Shown here in pieces: positions 9,235 through 20,702 of a stretch of DNA of 64,000 bases. A program made the translations under genes and the position numbers. The notes beneath the pieces were generated by a model, which saw nothing but the letters and a program-made list of their open reading frames with translations, had not been told where the DNA came from and did no database searches. This DNA comes from Pseudomonas azotoformans (lineage in GTDB: Bacteria; Pseudomonadota; Gammaproteobacteria; Pseudomonadales; Pseudomonadaceae), in NCBI RefSeq assembly GCF_001579805.1, contig NZ_CP014546.1, forward strand, positions 1,674,001 to 1,738,000, given 5' to 3'. Every line of letters begins with the position of its first letter. Position 1 is the stretch's first letter.

Positions 9235-12200
9235 ATGGATGTTCGCCCTGCTTCTGCCCTGAAAAGCCTGTCCCAACGCGGCCTTGCGCTGGTCCTGGCC
9301 AACGCGCTGTTCTGGCAGCCGCTGCTGGCCAATGCTGACGGCATCGTGGTCAGCGGCCCGGGCACCAGCGTCGGCCAGGCGGGCAACGGCGTACCGGTGG
9401 TGAACATCGCCACGCCCAATGGCAGCGGCTTGTCCCATAACCAGTTCAAGGACTACAACGTCGGCCCCAATGGCGTGATCCTCAACAACGCCACGGGTGC
9501 GCTGCAGAACACCCAACTGGGCGGGATCATCGTCGGCAACGCGAACCTCAAGGGCGGCGCGGCGAACGTCATCCTCAACGAAGTCAACGGCGGCAGCCCC
9601 AGCCAGTTGCGTGGCTATACCGAAGTGGCGGGGCAGTCGGCCAAGGTCATCGTGGCCAACCCTTATGGCATCAGTTGCAACGGCTGCGGGTTTATCAACA
9701 CCCCCAACGTCACGCTGACTACCGGCAAACCGGTGATCGATAAAGTCGGTCGCCTGGACCATTACCAGGTGGATGGCGGCGCCGTGACCATCGACGGCAA
9801 AGGCCTGAACGCCAGCAACGTCGACCGTTTCGAGATCATCACCCGTTCGGCCAAGATCAACGCGCAGATCAACGCACGCGAACTCACCGTGATTGCCGGT
9901 CGTAACGACGTCGATGCGCAAAGCCTTAAAACCACCGCACGTGCCGATGACGGCAGCGCCAAACCTGAACTGGCCATCGACTCCTCGGCGCTTGGCGGCA
10001 TGTACGCCGGCGCCATTAAGCTGGTGGGCACCGAAGCCGGCGTGGGCGTGAAGCTCGACGGTACGCTGGCGGCCAGTGGCGGCGATATCCAACTGGATGC
10101 CAACGGCCACTTGAGCATGGCCCAGGCCGCCGCCAGCGGCGCGGTGGACATCAAGGCCGCCAGCCTCGACGCGAACGGGCCGGTCTACGCCGGCACCACG
10201 CTAAAGGCTAAAACCAAAGGCGAGCTGAAAAACCGCAAAAGCCTTGCTGCTCGCGACAGCATCACCCTGGCCAGCAATGGCCAACTGACCAACAACGGCA
10301 TCATCGAAGCCGGGGTCAACGCCGATAACACGCGCAATGCCGGTGGCGACGTCACGCTCGACAGCCAGAACATCACCAACACCGGCCGGGTGATCGCCAA
10401 TCGCAGCCTCACCGCCACCGCCGCACAAACACTGGATAACCAGGGCGCCACGATGAGTGCCAAGCAGGCGCTGAACGTTACCGCCGCCAGCGTCGACAAC
10501 CGCAACAAGGGCCAACTGCTCAGCGACGGCGCACAGACCCTCACCGTCAGCGGCCTGCTGGACAACAGCCAGGGCGGCATCATCGATAGCACGGGTGCAT
10601 TCACCCTGTACGGCAACCGACTGGACAACAGTGCCGGTAACCTCACGGGCGCAAGCTCCATCACCCTGGATTTACTCGGTGACCTGATCAACCGCAACGG
10701 CAAGCTGGCGAGCGTCGGCCCGCTGCTGGTTCAACGCGCCGCCCATGTGGATAACCAGGGCGGCAAGCTCGCCAGCCAGGGCCTGCTAACCCTGTTTGCC
10801 AACAGTGTCGATAACCAGAGCAGCGGGACGCTGGCCGCCAACGATGGCCTGGCGCTTACCACCACCGGCCTGCTGCAAAACGGCGGCAACGGGCTGATCC
10901 ACAGTGAAAAGGCCGGTGTGACGATCACCGCCGGCACCCTCGCCAACAACGGCGGGCGCATCGCTGCCAAAGCCGGCGATGCGGTGATCGATGCCACCGA
11001 TTTCAACAACGGCAGCGGCACGCTGTTGGCCCGTGATCGCATTCGCCTCAGCGGCTTGAATGTGGATAACGGCGGTGAGATCGCGGCCAACCAGATTGAC
11101 CTGAAGCTGCAAGGCGCCCTGACCAACCGTGGCTTGATCGAGAGCGCCACGACCCTGGATGTCGACACCGCCAGCCTGACCAACAGCGGGCAGATGCGTG
11201 CAGTGGGCCAGGCAGGTAAAACCCGCTACGCCATCGGCGGCTTGCTGAACAACAGCGGCAGCCTGGAAACCGCCAACGACCAGTTGAGCCTCGCCGCCGG
11301 CACCTTCCAGAACACCGGCGGCAAAGTGCTGCACGTGGGCACTGGCGTGCTGGATCTGAGCGGCATCAGCCTCGACGATGTCGGCGGTAGCCTGGTGACC
11401 AATGGCGACCTGACCCTCGACAAAACCCATTGGACCAACAGCACCGCAATCCAGGCCGGACGCTTGACCGTCAATGTCGACAACCTGCAACAGACCGCCA
11501 CCGGCAAACTGCTCGGCACCCGTGCACTGGTCGGCAAAGGCCTGGACTGGACAGTTGGCGGCACCGTCGCCAGCCAAGGCAGCCTCGACCTGTCCGTGGG
11601 CAACCTGCTCAATGACCATGGCCTGATCTTCAGCGGCGGCGACATGAACCTGCGGGTCGAGCGCCTGAAAAACCTCGGCGCCAACATTTACGCCATGGGT
11701 AACCTGCGCGTTGATCGCGACGGCCAGGGTGGGCTGGCGACCAGCATCATCAACAGCTCAGGGACCATTGAGAGCGAGCGCAACCTGACCCTGGCGGCCA
11801 GCACCATCCAGAATATCCGCACTGTGCTCACCACCGAGTCGGGCATCTACAGTGCGTCCATCACCCCCGTTGCCTGTGTCGAGGGCGTGACCGGTGGCGA
11901 CTGTGACGGCGGCAAACAGAACCGTCCGTTCCAGATCACCCAGCGCGAACACCTGATCGTCAAGGAGGCTTCAGCCGCCTCCAGTATCACCTCGGCCGGC
12001 AACATGCTGTTGACCGGCGGTGATCTGCTCAACAGCAGCAGTAGCATCGCCGCCGGCGGTAACCTGAGCGTGCGGGTCAACCAGCTGAGCAACATCGGCC
12101 TGGTGACCCACGACACCCAGCACGACCGTTTCTTCATGTCTGAACGCGAGCGCAAGCCGCAAGGCTGGTACCTCTACGCAGCGAATTTCACCCGCCAGTA

Positions 12201-15200
12201 TTCCGTTGACGGTGCTGGCTACGACGCCAACAACCTCGGCGGTCTTGAAGCAGGCATGGCCGCCTTTATCGGCATGATGCAAAAGGAGCTGGTCGAACTT
12301 GGCAAGACCACCGAACTGTCGCCCACCGACCAACGCTACGCCGCGGTCATCCAGGCAGGCGGCGCTGTGGATGTGGTGGCCCAGGCCCGGTATCGACAAC
12401 ACCGTGGTACGCGGCGGCTACACCTACGTGGGCAGCGGCGCCAATACCCAGGCGCCGGGCTACTCGACCCAGGTTAGCCTCAACCCGCAACTGCCGCCGG
12501 ACGTTGCCCAGCAGCAGGTCAACCCACTCGGCCTGCCGGGCTTCGACCTGCCGACCGGGGAGAACGGGCTGTTCCACCTCAACGACGGTAAGGGCGTGAA
12601 TGGCCTGCCGACCAGCCAGTTCGCGGCTAACCCGCACAAATACCTGATCGAAACCAACCCGCTGTTTACCGACATGCGTCAGTTCCTGGGCTCGGATTAC
12701 ATGCTGACCAAGCTCGGCTACGACCCCGACACGGCGCAGCGCCGCCTCGGTGATGGCTTCTACGAGCAGCGCCTGATCCAGCAAGCCGTGCTCGCCCGCA
12801 CCGGCCAGCGTTTCATCGACGGCCAGACCAGCGATGCCGACCTGTTCAAGCACCTGATGGACAACGCCATCAGCAGCAAAAGCGCGTTGAACCTGTCGGT
12901 CGGCGTGAGCCTCACCGCCGAGCAGGTTGCGGCGCTGACTCACGATATCGTGTGGCTGGAAAACACTACCGTCGCCGGGCAGCAGGTGCTGGTGCCGGTG
13001 CTTTACCTTGCCCAGGCGAGCAACCGCCTGGCGCCGAATGGCGCATTGATTTCCGGCAGCGACGTCCGGCTGATCACCGGCAGCAACCTCAATAACGCCG
13101 GCACCCTGCGCGCCACCGGCAGCCTGTTGGCAAACGCCGGCGGCAACCTCACCAACAGCGGTCTGATGCAAGCCGGTGGGCGCCTCGACCTGCTCAGCGG
13201 CAACACCCTGAGCAACCGTGCCGGCGGCGTGATTGCCGGTGGCGACGTCAACCTCGTCGCCGGTGCCGACCTGCTCAATGAGCGCAGCGTGACCACTCAC
13301 GAAAGCGCGAGTGCCTATCGCACTGAACGCAGCAACTTTATCGACAGTGCCGCGCGTATCGAATCTGCTGATGCACTGGCGTTGAAAGCCGGTGCCAACC
13401 TCAACAACGTCGGCGGCGTGCTCAAAAGTGCTGCGGATACCACGGCACAAGCCGCTGGCGACGTGAATATCATCGCTGCGCAAACGGTTAACAGCAGCGC
13501 CGTCGGCACCCGTTCGAGCTTCAAAAACATTGCACAGCAGGGCTCCGTGGTCGAAGCCGGCCGCGATTTGCACGTGATCGCCGGTCGCGACATCAGCGCC
13601 GTTGCCAGCCAGGTGGAAGCCAAGCGCGATGTGAACCTTGTCGCCACCCGCGACCTCAACGCCATCGCGGCGGCCAACGAGCAACATTCGTCATTCAATT
13701 CGAAAAAAGTCACCCGCATCGAAGACCACGTCCAGCAAGTCTCCAGCGTGATCAAGGCCGGTGGCGACGCCACCCTGAGTGCCGGGCAAGACCTGCAACT
13801 GGTGGCCAGCCAGGTGAATGCCGGTAGCGAGGCTTACCTGGTGTCCGGTAAAAACCTCAGCCTGCGCACCGCCGAAGACCAGGACTACAGCTTCTACAGC
13901 AAGACCAAGAAAACGTCCCAGGGCAAGAAATTCCGCCTCGACGAAACGGACGTTGTGAACAACGTCGGCAGTCTCGTCAGTGCAGGTACTCACAGCACCG
14001 TCGTAGCCGGTGCAGACCTGCTGCTGGCTGGCAGCGCGGTCACCGCCGAGAAAGGCGCGACGCAATTGGTCGCGGGCCAGGACGTGAACATCCTGGCCGT
14101 GAGCAATTCCGACAGCGCCCGCCATGAGCGCAAGGAGAGCAAAAGCAGCTGGGGCGGGCTCAAGTCGAGCAAGGTCCAGGACAAGGTCGACGAAAAACGC
14201 ACCACCGCGATGGGCAGCATGGTCTCCGGCGAAACCGTCACGGTTGCCGCCAAGCGCGACGCTACCGTCACCGGTTCCAACCTGGTCAGCACCGGCGACC
14301 TCGCCGTGCAAGCCGGTCGCGACCTGACCATCGACGCGGCGCAAAACACCTTCGCCCGCACCGACATGCACAAGGAAAAAAATCGCGACCTGACCGGTGT
14401 GCTGACCGGCAACAAGCTCGGTCTGGATGACATGACCGGCAACCAGAAGCTGTATATCAACAGCTCCAAGCACAACGGCACGGCCAATGAGATGACCTTG
14501 ACCGGCAGCACTATTGGCTCGAGTGCGGGCAATGTGTCGTTGACGGCGGGGCGTGAGTTGACGGTGGTGGCCAGTGATCTGGTGAGCACCAAGAACATGG
14601 AGTTGAGTGGTGCCAATGTCACCGTCACCTCGGGTGTGGAGACTGCCAGTCAGACCAGTAAGGACAGTTCGAAAAGTCTGGCAGTAGGCCGTGTTGTCGC
14701 GGGCTCTGTCGTCGATACCGCCAACAGCATTCGCGACGCCGCAGAGGTCGCTCGCAGTGCCGACGACCCGCGCCTCAAAGCGGTAAAAATCGCCCAGGCG
14801 GCGCTGTCGCTCTACAACCTCAATAACCAGGGCGGCGAGCTCAATAAGCAGAGCACCGGCTTCAAGAACAAAACCGGTGGCTCCGCCGGCAACGGTTCGC
14901 TGATCAAGATCGGCACCGAACTGGCTAACACGCGTACCAAGAGCAGCAGCGAATACGCGGCGCAGACCGTTCACCAGAGCAACCTCAACGTCGGGGGCAA
15001 ACTGTCGATCATTGCTGCGGGCGACGCGCCGGGCACGTTGGGTGACCTGACGATTACCGGCAGTACGTTGAAAGCCGACAGCACGTTGCTGTCCGCGAAA
15101 AACAACATCCTGATGCAAAGCGCGCAGAACACCACCGACCGCAAAAACGATGGCTCACGCAATCGCACTGCCATCGGCGCCAGCTTCAACATCGGCGAGC

Positions 15201-17758
15201 AAAATGGCTTCACCCTCGACCTTGGCGCACAAACCGCCAAAAACTTGGGTTCGGGTGGCTCGGTTACCCAGGTCAACACCACGTTGGACAGCGGCTCGCT
15301 GGTACTGCGCAGCGGCCAGGACACCAGCCTGATCGGGGCACAGGTACGGGCTGATCGTATCGATGCCGACATCGGCGGCAACCTCAACATCCTGTCGCGC
15401 CAGGACACCGATACATCCAAGAGCAAGCAGGACAGCGCGGGCTTTGGTGCGAGCATCTGCGTTCCACCGTTCTGCTACGGCTCAACCGTGGCAGCGTCCG
15501 CCAACCTGGCGGCGTCGAAGATGAACAGCGACTACCAGGCTGTCACCGACCAGAGCGGTTTCTATGCCGGCAAAGGTGGCTACACCATCGACGTGGCCAA
15601 GAACACCACTTTGCAAGGTGCAGTGATTGCGAGTGAAGCCACCGCCGATAGAAACCTGTTGCTGACAGATCGACTGCTGGTCAGCGACATCAAGAACAAA
15701 AGCGAGATTGAGAGCAAATCGGCGGGCGTGAGCGTCTCCGGTTCATACAGTGGCGGCGTGGGCACGCTGACTCCAGGTGCCCTGTATGGCATGGCGCTTA
15801 ATGATTCGGATCACAGCTATACGCGCAGCGCTGTCAGCGAAGGCGCGATCCTAGTGCGCAACCCCGAGGGCGCTAACGACCTCGTCGGTTTGAACCGCGA
15901 CACAGCGAATGCTAACCAGCGCCTCGACAAGCCTGATGAAAAGGCCATGCAAGAGCGCATGGACTTGGTCAAAAGCTCGATGGAGTTGACCAAGGGGATT
16001 GGCGACGCGATTGCTGCGGCGAGGATCAAGGCCGCTGACGACCCTAATAGCGACGTCAACAAAGCGACCCGAGAAAAGCTCGTGCAGGAAGGGGTTGCTA
16101 ACCCGACGCGGGATCAGATCAACCAACGTGCCCAGCAGGATTATGGCGTAGGGAGCAGCTTCCAGAAGGCCAGCCAGGCGGTAACGGCTGTGGTGCAAGC
16201 GGCCATGGGCGGTAGCGTCGGGGGCGCGTTGGCGGGGGCGGCGGCGCCGTATCTGGCAGAAACAATCAGGGACAGGACCAAGGGCGACCCCACAGCCAAT
16301 CTGATGGCCCATGCGGTACTGGGTGCTGTGCTCGCCAAGGCTGGCGGTAACTCAGCACTTGCTGGCGCAGCCGGTGCTGTGGCGGCGGAAGAAACCGCCA
16401 GGCTGATCAAGGAGCATCTGTATGGCGTCGTCAGTAATGAAAGCCTGACCCAAGAGCAAAAACAGACAATCGCCAGTCTTTCGACCTTGGCGGGTGGCCT
16501 TTCTGGATCGCTGACCGGCAAGGGCGCGCTGGATGCGGTGGCAGCGGCGCAGGTTGGGAAAAACGCGGTTGAAAATAACCTGTTGAGCCCGGCTAACGAG
16601 TCTTTGCTACAAAAGGCTCGCGACGCGATCAAGCACAAAAAGTACACCATCGAGGACGCAAAGACGCTTATCGCGCTCGATCAGCAAGATCAGATTTCAG
16701 ATGCCTTGGTTGAGCGCCTGCGCCGCAATTCAGACTCGATGTCGGCTGCCGATAAAGCCGCAGCACAGGCATACCTCACGGATTACGCAAACGCACTCGT
16801 TGCGGCGTATGGACAGGGTGAGGCTGATCGCCGCATCTACGCGCTTATGCGGCCCGGTCCTCTGCGACAAAGCAACGATGTGGCGTACGCGGCTGGGAGC
16901 TTCAATAAAGACGCTTCGCTAGAACGGCTCTATCCCGGCGATTTGTTGGCGCAGATGAACCGCTTTCCTAGCGAAAACGAACAGCTTTACCGCGACGCGC
17001 AACAGAAAATGCTCATTAACCAGCACTACGAAGGGGAGGCTGCAATTGGCACGCCTGCTTTGTATGTGCTGGGCGGGGGCGTGGGGTTGGCTGTACGGTT
17101 GGTGACCGCTGAGAGCGGCGTATTGCAGATCACTTATGGTGGCGTGCAGGCCTATAACGGTGACTCAAGCGACGGCGCCAAGAACATTTTCCTTGGGGCT
17201 TTGAACGCATCGGCTGCCGGTTTGCCGAGCGTGTTTAAAGGACAGTCGGTCGCCGGGTCTACTAAAGGTGTGGTAGCCAAGAATGAGAATGCTTTTGGGG
17301 GGCAGGGTGACTGGGAAACGAGTGTTCTGGTCGAAAGAAATGTTATACCGGCGACCCCAAAACCAATGGTTGATGCCGATGTTGTCACCCTCGCCAACGT
17401 TAACTATGGGCGTAGTCCTTTCTCAGAACTGAACGGCGCAATCGGCGAAGCGCGTGGATGGCACCAGACATTGGACTCCGGCCAGATAGGCGTCTCCGGT
17501 CCCGGAAAAGCATCGCTACCCGGTGCAGATTTCATTACGTATGATCCGTCGATTCGTTCACTGATTGTTTGGGACGCTAAGTATCGAGCGGAAGGGGGAC
17601 GTTATCCTTCATCGGTGCCGGCTTCAAAACTGCAGGCCTGGCAAACCGAGATCGTAAATTCGGTCAAAAATATGCCAGAGGGACCGCATAAAACGGCAGC
17701 TGAAAATGCACTCAAGGCTGGCAGGGTCGAAGGCAAAATATTCAAATGGCCGCAATAA
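9235..17758 (+). pseudogene. cdiA: CdiA filamentous haemagglutinin with C-terminal toxin (frameshifted as read)
   Basis: Contact-dependent inhibition effector, about 2,840 residues if the break is repaired. Start ATG 9235 lies 30 bp after cdiB. The signal peptide is followed by a TPS secretion domain (VANPYGI, CNGCGFIN near residues 140-155), long haemagglutinin beta-helix repeats, and a less repetitive receptor-binding-like stretch around 11.8-12.4 kb. A second repeat block precedes the pretoxin with VENN encoded at 16568-16579. After VENN come a hydrophobic entry-like segment (YVLGGGVGLAVRLV) and a terminal domain of about 130 residues containing GADFITYDP and IVWDAKYR, which suggests a PD-(D/E)XK-type nuclease (inference). 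The frame breaks between 12379 and 12392: upstream reading stops at 12477, and the second frame takes over with GIDNTVVRGGYTYVG. A net extra base explains it. Either a lesion or a sequencing error. Confidence 0.88.
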
Positions 17759-17775
17759 TTCTGGAGGGTGTGGTG

Positions 17776-18264
17776 ATGATTCCTTGGTCGTTGTTGCTTG
17801 AGCAAAAAGCAGGTGATGTCCTTGATACATCCGGAGCGGCACTTTCACTCATCGATGAGGGTGTTTATGGAACTTGCGATAATCAATTTTGCTTGGCCGA
17901 CACCGTTAACGAGGATGGTCAGGACAAACTCCGATTAGTTTCTTTTTACTGGGCAACCAGCGAGGCAGCGTTTCGTCGAGCCTATTTCAGAGAAGTTGAA
18001 CGTGATGACATGGCTGTCAGTAGTCCCCCTGCGGAATTGATACCAAAGACGGCAGGCACGACCTATGGTCAAATCAAGCAAGCGTTGAAGGCCGTGGGGG
18101 ACGTTATGGAACATGCCTCTTACCGCATAATGTCCGATGGTGCCTTTGTTCACAAAAGCCTCGAGAACGCGTCAGTGGTCTACTATTTTCGCTCGACAGA
18201 CATATTGGATGACGAGCTGCCCTATGCCATTTTGTGGAAATGTCGCGGGCTTGGTAACTATTAA
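17776..18264 (+). CDS. cdiI: CdiI, putative immunity protein of the cdiA toxin
   Basis: 162 residues; ATG 17776 has GGAGGG eight bases upstream. It begins 18 bp after cdiA on the same strand, the position of the cognate immunity gene in a cdiBAI locus. It is a soluble, acidic protein without a signal or membrane segment, as expected for a cytosolic inhibitor of a nuclease. I do not recognise its family; the role is inferred from position. Confidence 0.7.
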   Translation: MIPWSLLLEQKAGDVLDTSGAALSLIDEGVYGTCDNQFCLADTVNEDGQDKLRLVSFYWATSEAAFRRAYFREVERDDMAVSSPPAELIPKTAGTTYGQIKQALKAVGDVMEHASYRIMSDGAFVHKSLENASVVYYFRSTDILDDELPYAILWKCRGLGNY

Positions 18265-18275
18265 AAAGCAGCAGG

Positions 18276-18340
18276 GGAAAATAGGGGGCAGAACACGATT
18301 ACTGCTAAAACTTATATTGGTGGTCTGACCCCTATTTTCC
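18276..18340. repeat. Hairpin element, family A (GGGGTCAGACCAC type)
   Basis: Arms at 18276-18296 and 18320-18340 are complementary at 19 of 21 positions, around a 23-base loop. The right arm reads GTGGTCTGACCCCTATTTT. The same sequence flanks the decayed transposase at 20505-20518 and 21404-21425. The element lies between the stop of cdiI and the point where a foreign toxin tail begins at 18341. I read it as a non-autonomous palindromic element related to the RAYT transposase. Confidence 0.7.
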
Positions 18341-18579
18341 ACATTGACCTTGCGAATAGTAAGCCCGTTATTGCAGCTGGTGAGGTGAAAATTGTGCGCG
18401 GGGAAGTTAAATATATAGATAATACTTCTGAGCATTATGAACCTTCCGGTCGCGCTGCACAGATCGCAGCAGAAAATGCGTTCTCTCAAAAAGGACTTGA
18501 TGTGACTGGTAAATACATAGAAAAAGTCTGGGTGCCAGATCTTGGTAATCCAAGAAAAGTTGCTTGGGTGCCAAAATGA
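18341..18579 (+). pseudogene. Orphan toxin C-terminal fragment (cassette 2)
   Basis: An open frame without its own start runs from the hairpin arm to the stop at 18577-18579. It encodes about 78 residues, including AAGEVKIVRGEVKYID, SEHYEPSGRAA and GKYIEKVW. The (S/E)HY.PSG-AA-(G)KYIEK pattern is that of the last part of polymorphic toxin domains. No secretion or repeat region is attached, so it is a displaced CdiA-CT tail. Its stop overlaps the start of the next gene (ATGA). Confidence 0.6.
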
Positions 18580-18938
18580 ATGACATTATTAAACAGTTTG
18601 ATATTCTTTGTGATGTGGCTATGGCCGCTTTTAGTGAAGAGCTGGAAATTTCCTATGAGATGTCATTGTTAAATATTTTAGAGTTTGTAAAAAAACATCC
18701 GGACTATAGAGAGTGGTTTATAGATAGATTTAAACTGATTTTAACATCTAGGAACTCGCCATTTGAAGCTGTGGCATTTTGCATGCGTGAGTTGCTGTGG
18801 CCTGAAATAAAAGAATTTGTAATTTCAAAAATGAACCCTTCAGAAGATCCTCGTAGTGAGGCCCTTCGAAGTATATTGACCGCATATGATGAGTTTTGGC
18901 CGGATTCGGATCTTTATAGTTATTATAGTATGAGTTAG
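18576..18938 (+). CDS. Putative orphan immunity protein (cassette 2)
   Basis: 120 residues, acidic and helical, with no signal or membrane segment. Its ATG at 18576 overlaps the stop of the toxin tail by ATGA, which suggests translational coupling and pairs it with that fragment as immunity. The gene is far richer in A+T than cdiA. Family not recognised; the role comes from position. Confidence 0.6.
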   Translation: MNDIIKQFDILCDVAMAAFSEELEISYEMSLLNILEFVKKHPDYREWFIDRFKLILTSRNSPFEAVAFCMRELLWPEIKEFVISKMNPSEDPRSEALRSILTAYDEFWPDSDLYSYYSMS

Positions 18939-18951
18939 TTTGTGTAAAAAT

Positions 18952-19015
18952 AAAGGGGGCGGATTTATTTAAATGTGACGCTGATCGGTAGGCTATTAAT
19001 AAATCTGTCTCCTTT
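18952..19015. repeat. Hairpin element, family B (GGATTTATT type)
   Basis: Arms AAAGGGGGCGGATTTATT (18952-18969) and AATAAATCTGTCTCCTTT (18998-19015). The three departures from perfect complementarity are all G opposite T, so an RNA copy of the + strand would pair along all 18 positions. It stands exactly between the second immunity gene and the third toxin tail. A weaker copy is at 22214-22255. Confidence 0.65.
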
Positions 19016-19229
19016 AATTCTGATACCTTTGCAGGCCGTGTTGAAGGCCTACGACAATATGCCAAAAGTACCATGTGCCGACTCTGATCCTGCTTTACGC
19101 GATGCTTTGCAAGCGGCGTTGGATTCAGGAAAAGCCAAGGTTCAAGGTGTAACAGTCAAAGTCGGTGTTCCCGCTTCCAGTAAAACAGGTATAGCAGAAT
19201 TTAAGGTGGAACCATGGACCAAGAAGTAA
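19016..19229 (+). pseudogene. Orphan toxin C-terminal fragment (cassette 3)
   Basis: The open frame reads through from the hairpin and ends at 19229. It encodes about 70 residues, including LQAVLKAYDNMPKVP and a Val/Lys-rich end (VKVGVPASSKTGIAEF). There is no ribosome-binding site or start near the hairpin, and the next gene overlaps its end by 16 bases, as toxin and immunity genes often do. I read it as a displaced toxin tail; the fold is not recognised. Confidence 0.5.
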
Positions 19230-20212
19230 TTCAGTGCGAGCGTTCGGGCGTAAACTCGGAATGGCCCTCCTACAAAAGTGTGCTGGGGCGCATAGTCAAG
19301 GGGCCACACGTCTCAGATGAATACGAGTTGAATGGCATCCGTGAATATGTTGAGCGCGGCGATGCATTTGCGAAGCCATCAATGCCTGTACCGAATAGTG
19401 ACAACGTTACGCGTAGTAGCTCCGAATGGATGGCCGTCACACGAGCCCACAAGGTATTGGCAAACGCACCAGATAATCCGCAATGGCTTCTGGAATTGGC
19501 CCATTGGCTGCGCTATTACCAAGTAGGAATTTGGCAGTTGTTCTTCTGGGCGGGCCAGTTCGACATTATTGCCAAAGCGGCAGGCAATGATCGACGCCGC
19601 CAAAACTACAGCATCCAAACCGCCACCAATATGATGGCCGCCATGGCGGTCCTAGGCTGGAAGGATGCCGTCATCCATCAGGGCTATCTCACCCATGCGG
19701 CTCTCAACCGTGGGCATCAATTAGTGATTGAGTACGAAGAGCAACACCGCCGCGCCCAAGCCTTTATGCTGCGCATGTTTGCCGATTGGGTGGGCGATGT
19801 CTCGCATCAATGGCCTGCTTATGCTTACGACGAACCCATCTACGAAGCCTTGTTGACCAAGTGGCGCACTCCAAGCCCCGACGATCTGATGCCCTGCCTG
19901 TTGGCCGCGTGTGACCGCCACACTTGGCAAACCGGCAAAGAGAGCCAGAAGAATTCCTACGACTTCAATCGGGACTGGCACTTGGAGCGCGTGCCAGTGG
20001 AAATTCTCTATATTCTGCGCCTGCGCCAGTGGGAAGGTTTAGCCAATCCGCAGAAGATTGATCATCCGCTGCTGGCCGCGCCCTTTGACCAATTGCCGCC
20101 CGAGCAACCAGTGCCTGAGTTGGACGAGTTGATGCGAGGTGTGCTCAAACGCGCGAGGGAAGACTGGCCAAAGTACGATGAAGTGTTGTCGTTGCCAGCA
20201 TTGAGGAGTTGA
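19214..20212 (+). CDS. Putative orphan immunity protein (cassette 3)
   Basis: 332 residues, rich in Trp, His and Tyr, mostly helical, with no signal or membrane segment. The ATG at 19214 lies inside the end of the preceding toxin fragment, with AAGGTGGA upstream. GC content is higher than in the cassette before it, so it has a different origin. Size is large for an immunity protein. I do not recognise the family; the role rests on the overlap and the cassette context. Confidence 0.6.
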   Translation: MDQEVIQCERSGVNSEWPSYKSVLGRIVKGPHVSDEYELNGIREYVERGDAFAKPSMPVPNSDNVTRSSSEWMAVTRAHKVLANAPDNPQWLLELAHWLRYYQVGIWQLFFWAGQFDIIAKAAGNDRRRQNYSIQTATNMMAAMAVLGWKDAVIHQGYLTHAALNRGHQLVIEYEEQHRRAQAFMLRMFADWVGDVSHQWPAYAYDEPIYEALLTKWRTPSPDDLMPCLLAACDRHTWQTGKESQKNSYDFNRDWHLERVPVEILYILRLRQWEGLANPQKIDHPLLAAPFDQLPPEQPVPELDELMRGVLKRAREDWPKYDEVLSLPALRS

Positions 20213-20325
20213 ATGGTGCAAAAGGTTGAGGCTCAGGCTAAAGCTTTCATTCGGTCCAATGGTTTCGATAGCATTGTTAGTACTGGGACAAGAACCCCAT
20301 GAGTGCAGCAGATATAGAATTATAG
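20213..20325 (+). pseudogene. Remnant toxin tail and truncated immunity start (cassette 4)
   Basis: An ATG directly after the previous stop opens 29 codons (MVQKVEAQAKAFIRSNGF...) ending TGA at 20300-20302. That stop overlaps another ATG at 20299, which reads MSAADIEL and stops at 20323-20325. The ATGA overlap repeats the arrangement of cassette 2, so this looks like a toxin tail fused to a broken immunity gene. Short and therefore tentative. Confidence 0.35.
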
Positions 20326-20702
20326 TTTTACGCGTGTCCTGATAAAATGCTATCTATAAATCAGCGACATGCTGAAGTCATGGATAGGATGTCTCGGAAT
20401 GGTGCTCCTTTAGGGTTTGCAGGTCTTTAGCTTCCGGCTACCCCGAGTTGTGGCGACGGGTTAGTCGCTACTTATACGGTTAAAATTCCCATCACAGGGG
20501 GATCGGGGTCAGACCACGTTTTCAGCGAAATCCATACAAGGGTTTAACTTTTTTTGTGATGTTTCATTAACGTATATAATGGTTTTCGCTATTTATAACG
20601 ACTTGTGCTCTTTAAAAATTTTATTTAGTTGAAATCATTATTTTTTCTTTGCTTTTGTTGCAGGCGACTAAGCTGACCTCTTTCAGAAATCAAGGGGTTG
20701 TT
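20326..20702. other. Decayed DNA and left flank of the transposase
   Basis: No intact gene is visible. A short open stretch at about 20346-20430 (INQRHAEVMDRMSRNGAP) may be further toxin debris. The family A arm GGGGTCAGACCACG is at 20505-20518, and strongly AT-rich DNA follows to the transposase start at 20703. Confidence 0.4.
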
